Shown here: piece after piece, positions 1 through 6,222 of the stretch
Layout: every line of letters starts with the position of its first letter
Numbering within the stretch: position 1 is the stretch's first letter
From: Clostridia bacterium
GTDB lineage: Bacteria > Bacillota > Clostridia > Oscillospirales > CAG-272
Length of the DNA stretch: 7,822 nt
Reading direction: 5' to 3'
Assembly: GCA_017556845.1 (NCBI GenBank)
Contig: JAFYMA010000138.1
Span: forward strand, 1-7,822
Translations under genes and position numbers: made by a program
The notes under the pieces: generated by a model
Told to the model about the DNA's origin: nothing
The model's input: only the letters and a program-made list of their open reading frames with translations
Database searches by the model: none

Positions 1-458
1 TAATCTATGACGTTTTTCTCTATGTCCATCATCATATAATCCGCTAAGCGTGACATTCTTGCCTCTGTATAACGGTATGCAGCAGCACCGTCACCGTCTA
101 CGTTACCGAAGTTACCCTTACCGTCAACCAACGGATAACGAAGTGAAAAGGGCTGTGCAAGACGTACCATTGCATCGTATACGGCAGCGTCGCCGTGCGG
201 ATGGTATCTACCCAGAACGTTACCGACTGTCGTTGCGGATTTTCTGTGAGGATTGCTGTGAACGAGATTATCCTCATACATAGCGTAAAGTATACGGCGG
301 TGTACGGGCTTCAAGCCGTCACGCACGTCAGGCAGAGCTCTGGCAACGATAACTGACATGGAGTATTCCAAAAAGGACTTTTTAACTTCCTTTTCTATCT
401 GCATATCAACTATCTTCTGATCCTTGAATTCAATATCCTTACTTGAGTATTTTTCCAT
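1..458 (-). CDS. gyrA: DNA gyrase subunit A, N-terminal part (cut by window edge)
   Basis: GyrA is the DNA breakage-reunion subunit of gyrase (A2B2), which introduces negative supercoils ahead of forks and transcription. The window holds 152 complete codons of a protein that is normally 800-870 residues; the rest lies beyond position 1. Visible are the start of the winged-helix breakage domain (VRDGLKPVHRRILYAM, about 45-60), the RYHPHGD motif (84-90), and the catalytic region AAAYRYTEARM, in which Tyr130 should be the tyrosine that links covalently to DNA. In the quinolone-determining segment, HGDAAVYD, Ala91 occupies the usual Ser/Thr position and Asp95 keeps the usual acidic residue. The ATG at 456-458 has GGAAG five nt upstream. 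It follows the PfkB-like gene by 43 bp with no terminator seen, so it is probably co-transcribed with gyrB. Confidence 0.97.
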   Translation of the reverse strand, partial: MEKYSSKDIEFKDQKIVDMQIEKEVKKSFLEYSMSVIVARALPDVRDGLKPVHRRILYAMYEDNLVHSNPHRKSATTVGNVLGRYHPHGDAAVYDAMVRLAQPFSLRYPLVDGKGNFGNVDGDGAAAYRYTEARMSRLADYMMMDIEKNVID

Positions 459-501
459 ATCTTCTTCCGTATCTTTCTGCAAATATATGCATTATTTATT
501 A

Positions 502-1440
502 TCAGTATATCTTTACGGTCATTTCCGTAAAGTATTTTTTTATTTCACCTTTATCAGCTAAATTTCCGTACATATCCGATGCCTGAAAGCAAGCGCAGGC
601 ATATTTCAAGGCGTATTCAAGATCGCATGATGAATAATCGCAGGCTGATAAAAATCCTGCAATAAGGGCGCTTTTTGCGTACGGATTTGCAATACCGTTC
701 TTACGCCACTGGCACAGACCGAAAAAGCTGTTGCAGTACAGTATTGCACCCTTCGTTCCGCAAACGCACATAATAGCCGTATCCTTCGGCATGATGCGCA
801 ATGCGGAAAGAGCGTCCGAATAGCTTTCTATGCTTCTTTGCGTCATATTTGCAAGGTCCGAATAGTCGCAAACTATGAGCGAGGGTGATTCCTTCATCGC
901 ATTCAGAAGCTCATATCCCGAAAAATCAGTTATGACCGGGACGTTTTTTTGCTTTGACGATCTGATTATATCGGCGTATATCCCTTTTTCAAGTCCGAAC
1001 GGGCTTTTTCCCGTGATTATCATACAGTCAGGCTTGTGCTGTCTGTTATTGATCTTCTTGAGTAACGAGAAATATTTGCTTACCGTTATATGTTCAAGAT
1101 CGTTGAATACGTACGACGTGCTTTGTCCTGTCGGATAGTTTATTACGGTCTTGAACGATATTTCTCTTTCCGTATCCTCAAAGACCGTATTTATACCGAG
1201 CTTTTCGTAATGGTTTTTCATAAGCTCGCCCGTTTTGCCGCCTGCAAAGCCGTACAGCGACGTTTTTATTCCGAGGGTATTAAGATACTCAGCTACGCTG
1301 ATCCCGCCCTCAGGCTTCGGAAAAACGACCTTACTGCACGTATTTTCCTCATACGGTGCCAAAACGAGATTGCTTTCCATTGCAGTGACCCATACGGGCA
1401 CCATACAAAGCACATCTGCGTAAAACGCTTTATCAGACAT
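502..1440 (-). CDS. PfkB-fold protein lacking the catalytic motif (probable pseudokinase)
   Basis: This 312-residue protein has the layout of the PfkB/ribokinase family, closest in style to the FruK/LacC (1-phosphofructokinase, tagatose-6-phosphate kinase) branch. Seen in order: a GG-x-SVAEYLNTLG segment (45-57), GFAGGKTGE (64-72), ITGKSPFG (142-149, matching the usual SGSLPPG), VPVITDFSG (167-175), and VCGTKGAIL (226-234, the nucleotide-loop region). Near the C-terminus, where active members read GAGDSxVAGFL, it reads YAKSALIAGFL (254-264). The catalytic Asp is therefore Ser257 and both anion-hole glycines are gone. The KPN-x-x-E-L element is also degraded, to CDYSDL. It carries 12 cysteines, nine of them after residue 190. 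Its ATG overlaps the gyrB stop by 8 bp and has no ribosome binding site, which suggests translational coupling. Sugar phosphorylation is unlikely by the standard mechanism; its role is unknown. The fold assignment is firm, the loss of activity is inference. Confidence 0.85.
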   Translation of the reverse strand: MSDKAFYADVLCMVPVWVTAMESNLVLAPYEENTCSKVVFPKPEGGISVAEYLNTLGIKTSLYGFAGGKTGELMKNHYEKLGINTVFEDTEREISFKTVINYPTGQSTSYVFNDLEHITVSKYFSLLKKINNRQHKPDCMIITGKSPFGLEKGIYADIIRSSKQKNVPVITDFSGYELLNAMKESPSLIVCDYSDLANMTQRSIESYSDALSALRIMPKDTAIMCVCGTKGAILYCNSFFGLCQWRKNGIANPYAKSALIAGFLSACDYSSCDLEYALKYACACFQASDMYGNLADKGEIKKYFTEMTVKIY

Positions 1441-2785
1441 CGAGATTAGTTACGTATTTAGCATTCTTTTCGATAAAGTCACGTCTGGGCTCTACCTTAT
1501 CGCCCATAAGCGTTGAGAATATCTCATCGCATTTTCTTGCATCCTCTATCGTTACACGGAGAATAGTTCTTTTTTCAGGGTCCATCGTGGTCTCCCAAAG
1601 CTCTTCCTTGTCCATCTCACCAAGACCTTTAAATCTTTCGACACGGAAGTTACCGTCCATTTGTGAAACTATCTCTTCCTTTTCTTCGTCGTTATATGCG
1701 TATTTTTCCGTTTTACCCTTCGTTATTCTGTAAAGCGGTGGCAGCGCTGAATAAACGTGGCCGTTTTCTATCAAAGGACGCATATATCTGAAGAACAGCG
1801 TCAAAAGCAATATTCTTATGTGCGAGCCGTCAACGTCGGCATCGGCCATAATTATTATTTTTCCGTATCTTAATTTACTTACGTCAAAGTCCGTGCCTAT
1901 TCCGCATCCGACAGCTTGTATTATAGGAAGTATGGACTGGTTTGAATATACCTTATCCACACGGCTTTTTTCTACGTTAAGCACCTTACCTCTCAAGGGC
2001 AAAATAGCTTGATATCGGCTGTCGCGTCCGTCCTTTGCAGAGCCTCCTGCCGAGTCACCCTCGACCAAAAACAGCTCTGTAAGCTCCGCACTTCTTTCAT
2101 GGCAGTCTGCGAGCTTACCGGGAAGCGAAAAGCCTTCGAGAACGCCCTTTCTGTTTCTTACTGCCTCTCTTGCACGTCTTGCTTCCTCTCTTGCTCGTGC
2201 GGCAACTATGGATTTTTCCATTATCGCCTTACCTACTGAGGGATTTTCCTCAAGGTATTCCTCAAGCTTTCTGGAAACTATCGAATCGACGAACGTTCTG
2301 ACCTCGCTGTTACCGAGCTTTGCTTTCGTCTGGCTTTCAAACTGAGCGTCGGGAAGCTTTACGGATATTACGACGCATATACCCTCACGGACGTCCTCGC
2401 CCATAAGATTTTTGTCGTTATCCTTCAAAAGCTTCACCTTTCTGCCGTAATCGTTCATTACCTTCGTCAAAGCGGTCTTGAATCCCGTTTCGTGAGTACC
2501 GCCCTCAATGGTTGACATATTATTCGCAAACGTAACGATAGTTTCGCTGAGAGTATCGTTATACTGAATTGCGACCTCGGCAGTCATATCGCCCTGCTGA
2601 CCGCTTATATAAATAACGTCGTCGTGTACGGGATTGCAAGCCTTGTTATTGTTGAGGTATTCAACGAAGCTTCTTATACCGCCCTCGTAGCAAAGCGTTT
2701 CGGATACGGGCTCGTCCGGTCTTTCGTCAACGAGCTCAATGCAAACGCCTGCATTGAGGAACGCCTGCTCTCTCATTCTGTCCAA
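1433..2785 (-). CDS. gyrB: gyrB 3' segment after the TAG: transducer and Toprim part
   Basis: This 450-codon open stretch begins at a TTG (Leu195 of the full frame), preceded by GAGG at a five-nt spacing, so it could serve as a reinitiation start; the open frame itself extends up to 2923. Numbered in the full protein it contains the QTK loop that contacts ATP (346-348), the Toprim EGDSAGG motif with its acidic Glu436, the DADVD metal-binding acidic cluster (509-513), and RFKGLGEM (578-585) in the GyrA-binding tail ending NLDV. The stop TGA overlaps the start of the next gene by 8 bp. As a free fragment it would lack the N-terminal ATP pocket. Confidence 0.8.
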   Translation of the reverse strand: MDRMREQAFLNAGVCIELVDERPDEPVSETLCYEGGIRSFVEYLNNNKACNPVHDDVIYISGQQGDMTAEVAIQYNDTLSETIVTFANNMSTIEGGTHETGFKTALTKVMNDYGRKVKLLKDNDKNLMGEDVREGICVVISVKLPDAQFESQTKAKLGNSEVRTFVDSIVSRKLEEYLEENPSVGKAIMEKSIVAARAREEARRAREAVRNRKGVLEGFSLPGKLADCHERSAELTELFLVEGDSAGGSAKDGRDSRYQAILPLRGKVLNVEKSRVDKVYSNQSILPIIQAVGCGIGTDFDVSKLRYGKIIIMADADVDGSHIRILLLTLFFRYMRPLIENGHVYSALPPLYRITKGKTEKYAYNDEEKEEIVSQMDGNFRVERFKGLGEMDKEELWETTMDPEKRTILRVTIEDARKCDEIFSTLMGDKVEPRRDFIEKNAKYVTNLDV

Positions 2786-3367
2786 AACTGCCTCGTAATC
2801 AAAAACAGTTTCTTCAAATATTTCAGCATCGGGCTTAAAGCGGACGTACAGACCGTGCTCGTCGCCGCACGGGCCTTCTTCTTTAAACGGACGTGCAACG
2901 TGGCCCTTTTCAAATCTGTCAGTCTATTTGTTTCCGCCGTGGCAGTTGGAGACCTCTACCCATTCGGACAAAGCGTTAACTACGGACGCGCCGACACCGT
3001 GCAGACCGCCCGATATCTTATATCCGCCGCCGCCGAACTTACCGCCTGCATGCAAAACGGTAAATACTACCTCAAGGGTGGGTGTGCCCGTTTTTACGTT
3101 TATACCTGCGGGGATTCCTCGTCCGTCGTCTCTTACCGAGCAGCTGTTATCCTTATGGAGAGTTACGATGATCTTTTTGCAATAGCCCGCCATCGCCTCG
3201 TCGATAGAGTTGTCAACTATCTCGTTTATCAGGTGGTGCAGACCTTTTATAGATGTAGTACCGATGTACATTCCGGGGCGTTTTCTTACCGCCTCAAGTC
3301 CTTCAAGCACCTGAATCTGTTCATCGGAATAATTCTGTTGCTCGTTATTCAAAATAGGCTCGTCCAT
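1433..3367 (-). CDS. gyrB: DNA gyrase subunit B, interrupted by one in-frame TAG
   Basis: GyrB is the ATPase subunit of gyrase. Read through, the frame gives 644 residues, the usual GyrB length, with GHKL ATPase, transducer, Toprim and C-terminal GyrA-binding segments all in place. Codon 148 (2924-2926) is TAG. Codons before and after it stay in the same frame and both match gyrase: GLHGVGASVVNALS is followed, after the stop, by TDRFEKG and then YVRFKPDAEIF. This is a nonsense codon, not a frameshift. Terminated there, the product would lack half of the ATP pocket and the whole Toprim domain, which should be lethal unless read through or complemented elsewhere. The ATG at 3365-3367 lies 3 nt after the remB stop, with GAAAGGA 12 nt upstream. 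Causes could be a base error in the assembly, a real mutation, or recoding or suppression. Confidence 0.9.
2924..3367 (-). CDS. gyrB: gyrB 5' segment up to the TAG: GHKL ATPase part
   Basis: This is the 147-codon open part before the TAG. It holds most of the ATP site: EIVDNSIDEA (49-58), in which Glu49 matches the catalytic base and Asn53 the magnesium-binding Asn; DDGRGIP (80-86); the glycine-rich ATP lid FGGGGYKISGGLHGVG (111-126); and the helix ASVVNALS (127-134). Four glutamine codons near its start are the standard CAA/CAG. Automatic gene callers will report it as a short independent protein; it is better read as the first part of gyrB. Confidence 0.8.
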   Translation of the reverse strand: MDEPILNNEQQNYSDEQIQVLEGLEAVRKRPGMYIGTTSIKGLHHLINEIVDNSIDEAMAGYCKKIIVTLHKDNSCSVRDDGRGIPAGINVKTGTPTLEVVFTVLHAGGKFGGGGYKISGGLHGVGASVVNALSEWVEVSNCHGGNK

Positions 3368-3370
3368 TTT

Positions 3371-3628
3371 TTACACAATTCCTTTCGTGGCTCTTTTTTT
3401 CAGTATTTTCGGTGAGATCTGCGACATATATATCTTTCCGCCTTCGACCTCATCTGTGATTATGAAGGATTTCGGTATCTCCTTCGTTATGCTTTCCATT
3501 CTTTTTTCGCTTTCTGCCTTACGAAGCGTGCTTCGCGTTACGGCAGATACGGTTGACGTATCAGTATCGAATATACCGATCACGTCATCTGAATTCAGTA
3601 TTTTGTATCCGGAGGCGAAAAAGTACAT
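3371..3628 (-). CDS. remB: RemB/DUF370 family regulator (YaaB-like)
   Basis: This 85-residue protein matches the DUF370 family, the RemB (YaaB) type. In Bacillus subtilis remB also lies between recF and gyrB and, with RemA, affects extracellular-matrix gene expression; whether it does so here is unknown. Family hallmarks seen are VIGIFD (16-21), TRSTL (31-35), PKSFIITDE (52-60) and IYMSQIS (66-72), ending in a basic KKRA tail. There is no signal peptide or membrane segment. The ATG at 3626-3628 lies inside the end of recF, giving a 34-bp overlap, and is supported by AGGTGA six nt upstream. The stop is 3 nt before the gyrB start, so it is embedded in the operon and likely coupled to both neighbours. 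Confidence 0.93.
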   Translation of the reverse strand: MYFFASGYKILNSDDVIGIFDTDTSTVSAVTRSTLRKAESEKRMESITKEIPKSFIITDEVEGGKIYMSQISPKILKKRATKGIV

Positions 3629-4716
3629 TTTATCTCACCTGCCTTTACGTTTATTCTGTTATTTACGCCGTACGGGGAGAAAAGCTCCTCGTTGCAGGAC
3701 GTTATTATTACCTGCTTATTATCAAGCTTTGACAAAAGATACGATGCTCTGCCCGAATCAAGCTCTGATAAAACATCGTCAAACAGATAAACGGGATATT
3801 CGCCCATTTCATCGTTTGATATTTCTCCCTCTGCAAGCTTTGCCGCAAGTGACAGCGATCTTTGCTGTCCCTGCGAGCAGTAAAATCTTGACGATCTTCC
3901 GTTCAACAGTATATCAACGTCATCACGGTGCGGACCGTAAAGATTCATTTTATACTGTATTTCCTTTTTTATGTTGTCCGTATATACCTTTTCAAAAGCT
4001 TCAGTGCTAGGTTCTTCGTCCTTTTCGGTAATTCCGCAATAAGAAACGCTTACCTTTTCTTTTCCGCAGCTCATCTCGTCAATGGATATGCCCATATATC
4101 CCTCAAGCTTTTTGCAGTATGCCTTGCGTTTTTTTTCTATATACGATGCACATGGGGACAACTGCTGGCTCAAAGCCTCAAGCATATTGAAATTTACGGT
4201 ATTCTTCTCTGCACAGTCCTTTATAAACGCCGCACGCTGAAGAAGAAGCTTATTGTATTTTTTAAGCATATACACGTATTTTTTGTCGGTCTGTGAAATT
4301 GCAACGTCAAGAAACAGCCGTCTTTGTGACGGGGAATCCTTTATTATTGACAGATGATCGGGGCAGAACAGCACGGCTTTGAAATTTCCTATAAACTCAG
4401 ATGCTTTAGTTATCTCTCCGCCGCATATCTTCATTTGTCTTTTTTCTCCCTTTCGGTAGAAAACGGACATAGAATTATCTCTGTTGAATGACGTATATTC
4501 TATTTCAAGAGATGCACTGTCTTTTCCGAACGGTATAACGTCGGATTCTTTTTTTATTCTGTACGGCTTACCTCTGGCAAATATATATATACCCTCAAGC
4601 AAATTCGTTTTTCCCTGTGCATTGTCACCCCAGATGACGTTTATTCCGTCATCAAAGAAGACCTCTGCGGGTAAAAGATTGCGGTAAAGCCCTATTTTAA
4701 GTTTATTAAGCTTCAA
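3595..4716 (-). CDS. recF: DNA replication and repair protein RecF
   Basis: RecF is an SMC-like ATPase that, with RecO and RecR, loads RecA at single-strand gaps and helps stalled forks restart. The 373-residue protein has Walker A GDNAQGKT (30-37), the ABC-type signature SQGQQRS (281-287), and Walker B with D-loop, VYLFDDVLSELD (309-320); the LYGPHRDDV element (259-267) is also typical. Length is normal for the family. The start is TTG at 4714-4716: the frame is closed by a TAA seven codons upstream, no ATG occurs before residue 84, and the N-terminus aligns as KLNKLKIGLYRN. It begins one nt after the dnaN stop and has no clear Shine-Dalgarno sequence, so translation is probably coupled to dnaN. 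The yaaA gene (S4 domain) that often sits between dnaN and recF is absent. Confidence 0.97.
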   Translation of the reverse strand: MKLNKLKIGLYRNLLPAEVFFDDGINVIWGDNAQGKTNLLEGIYIFARGKPYRIKKESDVIPFGKDSASLEIEYTSFNRDNSMSVFYRKGEKRQMKICGGEITKASEFIGNFKAVLFCPDHLSIIKDSPSQRRLFLDVAISQTDKKYVYMLKKYNKLLLQRAAFIKDCAEKNTVNFNMLEALSQQLSPCASYIEKKRKAYCKKLEGYMGISIDEMSCGKEKVSVSYCGITEKDEEPSTEAFEKVYTDNIKKEIQYKMNLYGPHRDDVDILLNGRSSRFYCSQGQQRSLSLAAKLAEGEISNDEMGEYPVYLFDDVLSELDSGRASYLLSKLDNKQVIITSCNEELFSPYGVNNRINVKAGEIKCTFSPPDTKY

Positions 4717-4717
4717 A

Positions 4718-5863
4718 TCAGTTCTGTGACGGTCTTACGGGGAATACGAAGTAAAGGAACGATCTGTCCTCGTCACTTACGGGAGATATGAGCATACTCG
4801 AAAGAGGCGTTGAAAATCCAAGTCTTACGGTGTCTGCATCTATCGCTCTGAACGCGTCAAGCAGAAAACGGCAGTTGAAGCTTATTTCGATATCGTCACC
4901 CGTATGCTTACAGGGTATTTCGTCATATACCTTATTAACGACCGAAATACACGATATTTTAAGGCTGTCGCCGTATACGTTGAGCGTTACACTGCTTTTC
5001 ACTCTGCCCGCGTCGCTGTCCTCTGTAACGAGCATCGCTCTTTCAAGGCTTTCACGCAGACTGCTTACGGGTATTTCCACCTCTATCGGACAGTCCTTCG
5101 GTATAAATCTTTCGTATTCAAGATATTCACCGTCTATCTGACGTGTAAAGAATATCATATTGTCGCGGAAGAACATTATGTGCTTCAAGCCTCTTACGAC
5201 GCGTATCTTCTCATCCGTATCAAGCAGAAACTTCTGTATTTCCGGAAGTGCTTTTCTTGCGATTATGAAATTAAGATTCATATACGAGCCGTCCTCGTTG
5301 TGATTTTCCATTTCGCAATCCTCGTATCTTTGAGCGAAGCGGAAGCCGTCAAGGGCGACGATCTTAATATTTTCCTCTCTTATCTGGAAGTAAGCACCGT
5401 TTAACTGCAGCTTCTGATTGTTTTCGGCAACTGCAAACGATGTCTGCGCTATCAGCTTTTTCAGCGTCTTCTGGCTTACTGAAAAGCAGTAGTCGCCCGA
5501 AAGCTCGGGCATATTGGGAAACTGCGAGCCCTCAATGCATACTACCTCGAATTTACTGTTTCCCGATGATATTTTAGCAACGTTCTTGTCCGATACGTCA
5601 ACTGTTATATCAGAGGGCATATTTCTCGTTATGTTAAGAAGCTTATTTGCATTTATTATAAAGCAGCCGGGGCGCTGTACGTCGGCGTCTATAATAGTCT
5701 GAAAGCCCTTTTCAACGTCAAACGTGGAGATCATGCATTTATCGCTGTCTATCGTTTTAAGTCTTATTCCCTGAAGGACCTTGTTTTCTCCCTTTGTGGA
5801 TACTGCGCTCATAGCGGGGATTATTGCGTTAAGTAAAATATGCTTGTCGAATACGACTTTCAT
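4718..5863 (-). CDS. dnaN: DNA polymerase III beta subunit (sliding clamp)
   Basis: The clamp forms a dimeric ring that tethers polymerase III and recruits mismatch-repair and Okazaki-processing proteins. At 381 residues it is near or slightly above the usual 365-380. The three repeated clamp domains are recognisable: VLQGIRLKT (29-37) in the first, LNGAYFQI and LDGFRFAQ (154-178) in the second, and FNCRFLLDAF (329-338) in the third. The inter-domain IDGEYLEYERFIP (243-255) and the C-terminal FPVR peptide-cleft residues are followed by a short PSQN tail. The ATG at 5861-5863 has GAAAGGA eight nt upstream. It lies directly downstream of oriC and is the first gene of the tightly packed part of the operon. 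Confidence 0.98.
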   Translation of the reverse strand: MKVVFDKHILLNAIIPAMSAVSTKGENKVLQGIRLKTIDSDKCMISTFDVEKGFQTIIDADVQRPGCFIINANKLLNITRNMPSDITVDVSDKNVAKISSGNSKFEVVCIEGSQFPNMPELSGDYCFSVSQKTLKKLIAQTSFAVAENNQKLQLNGAYFQIREENIKIVALDGFRFAQRYEDCEMENHNEDGSYMNLNFIIARKALPEIQKFLLDTDEKIRVVRGLKHIMFFRDNMIFFTRQIDGEYLEYERFIPKDCPIEVEIPVSSLRESLERAMLVTEDSDAGRVKSSVTLNVYGDSLKISCISVVNKVYDEIPCKHTGDDIEISFNCRFLLDAFRAIDADTVRLGFSTPLSSMLISPVSDEDRSFLYFVFPVRPSQN

Positions 5864-5911
5864 TTTTTCAATCCTTTCTTTTTGATGTGCCTGTGTATGT
5901 AAATGTAATGT

Positions 5912-5930
5912 ATACTATGAAATATAGTAT
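5912..5930. repeat. small inverted repeat in the unwinding region
   Basis: ATACTAT (5912-5918) and ATAGTAT (5924-5930) form a perfect 7-bp inverted repeat around a 5-nt loop. The right arm overlaps the start of the TAG trios. It is entirely AT-rich apart from one G-C pair, so it would be a weak hairpin in double-stranded DNA but could form once the region is single-stranded. Confidence 0.5.
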
Positions 5931-5939
5931 TAGTAGTAG
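5925..5939 (+). promoter_or_regulatory. DnaA-trio element
   Basis: Five consecutive trinucleotides TAG TAT TAG TAG TAG run up to a GGGGG (5939-5943) that separates them from the tandem DnaA boxes. The DnaA-trio described in B. subtilis is a repeat of 3'-(G/A)AT-5', which binds DnaA as single strand during opening; position and polarity here agree, pointing toward dnaN. The match is seen directly; the function is inferred from the family. Confidence 0.7.
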
Positions 5940-5943
5940 GGGG

Positions 5944-5961
5944 TGTGGAAAATGTGGAAAA
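5944..5961 (-). promoter_or_regulatory. tandem DnaA boxes, dnaN side
   Basis: Two copies of TGTGGAAAA abut exactly (5944-5952 and 5953-5961). On the minus strand each reads TTTTCCACA, one base away from the consensus TTATCCACA. They lie immediately beside the G-run and TAG trios, the arrangement expected for boxes that nucleate the DnaA filament. Confidence 0.8.
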
Positions 5962-5984
5962 CGTCAGAATATCGGCTTATAATG

Positions 5985-6060
5985 CGGTATTTTTAAAAAA
6001 TCGGCTGTTAAAAATAAATTGGATATCGCGTGGAGAAAATGTGTATATTTCAAAATACCG
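5985..6060. repeat. 9-bp inverted repeat inside oriC
   Basis: CGGTATTTT (5985-5993) and AAAATACCG (6052-6060) are exact reverse complements separated by 58 bp. The pair brackets the second AT-rich patch between the two DnaA-box groups. It matches no protein-binding site that I recognise. Confidence 0.5.
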
Positions 6061-6085
6061 TTTTTCGTGATATTTCTGCATTTTT

Positions 6086-6094
6086 TTATCCACA
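6086..6094 (+). promoter_or_regulatory. DnaA box, perfect consensus
   Basis: The sequence is exactly TTATCCACA. It is the dnaN-proximal member of the cluster beside dnaA and lies 22 bp (about two helical turns, start to start) from the next perfect box. Confidence 0.9.
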
Positions 6095-6107
6095 GACTTT
6101 TGTCATA

Positions 6108-6116
6108 TTATCCACA
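6108..6116 (+). promoter_or_regulatory. DnaA box, perfect consensus
   Basis: A second exact TTATCCACA in the same orientation, so the two perfect boxes should face the same side of the helix. Confidence 0.9.
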
Positions 6117-6131
6117 TACTTTTGCGTGTGA

Positions 6132-6140
6132 TTATCAACA
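6132..6140 (+). promoter_or_regulatory. DnaA box, one mismatch
   Basis: TTATCAACA differs from consensus at one base and lies 24 bp from the preceding perfect box in the same orientation. Confidence 0.75.
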
Positions 6141-6143
6141 CTG

Positions 6144-6152
6144 TTTTCAACA
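6144..6152 (+). promoter_or_regulatory. weak DnaA box
   Basis: TTTTCAACA has two mismatches to consensus, but it keeps the orientation and lies 12 bp from the previous box, so it may add to cooperative binding. Confidence 0.5.
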
Positions 6153-6170
6153 CCGCTGATCTTTCCGCCC

Positions 6171-6179
6171 TTTTCCACA
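6171..6179 (+). promoter_or_regulatory. DnaA box, one mismatch
   Basis: TTTTCCACA, identical to the two dnaN-side boxes but in the opposite orientation. Weaker look-alikes with two mismatches follow at 6182-6190 and, on the other strand, 6208-6216. Confidence 0.7.
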
Positions 6180-6222
6180 TTTTATCCGTATGATATGTTG
6201 ATTAAAAAGTGGAAAAGCTTTG

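Noticed and set aside
441..491. Tiny open frame starting with ATG between the PfkB-like gene and gyrA
   Set aside because: It has about 17 codons, overlaps the gyrA start and has no separate ribosome binding site.
2624..3415. Long plus-strand open frame (263 codons) opposite gyrB
   Set aside because: It lies antisense to strongly conserved gyrase sequence, has no recognisable domain and no clear ribosome binding site; it is a shadow frame.
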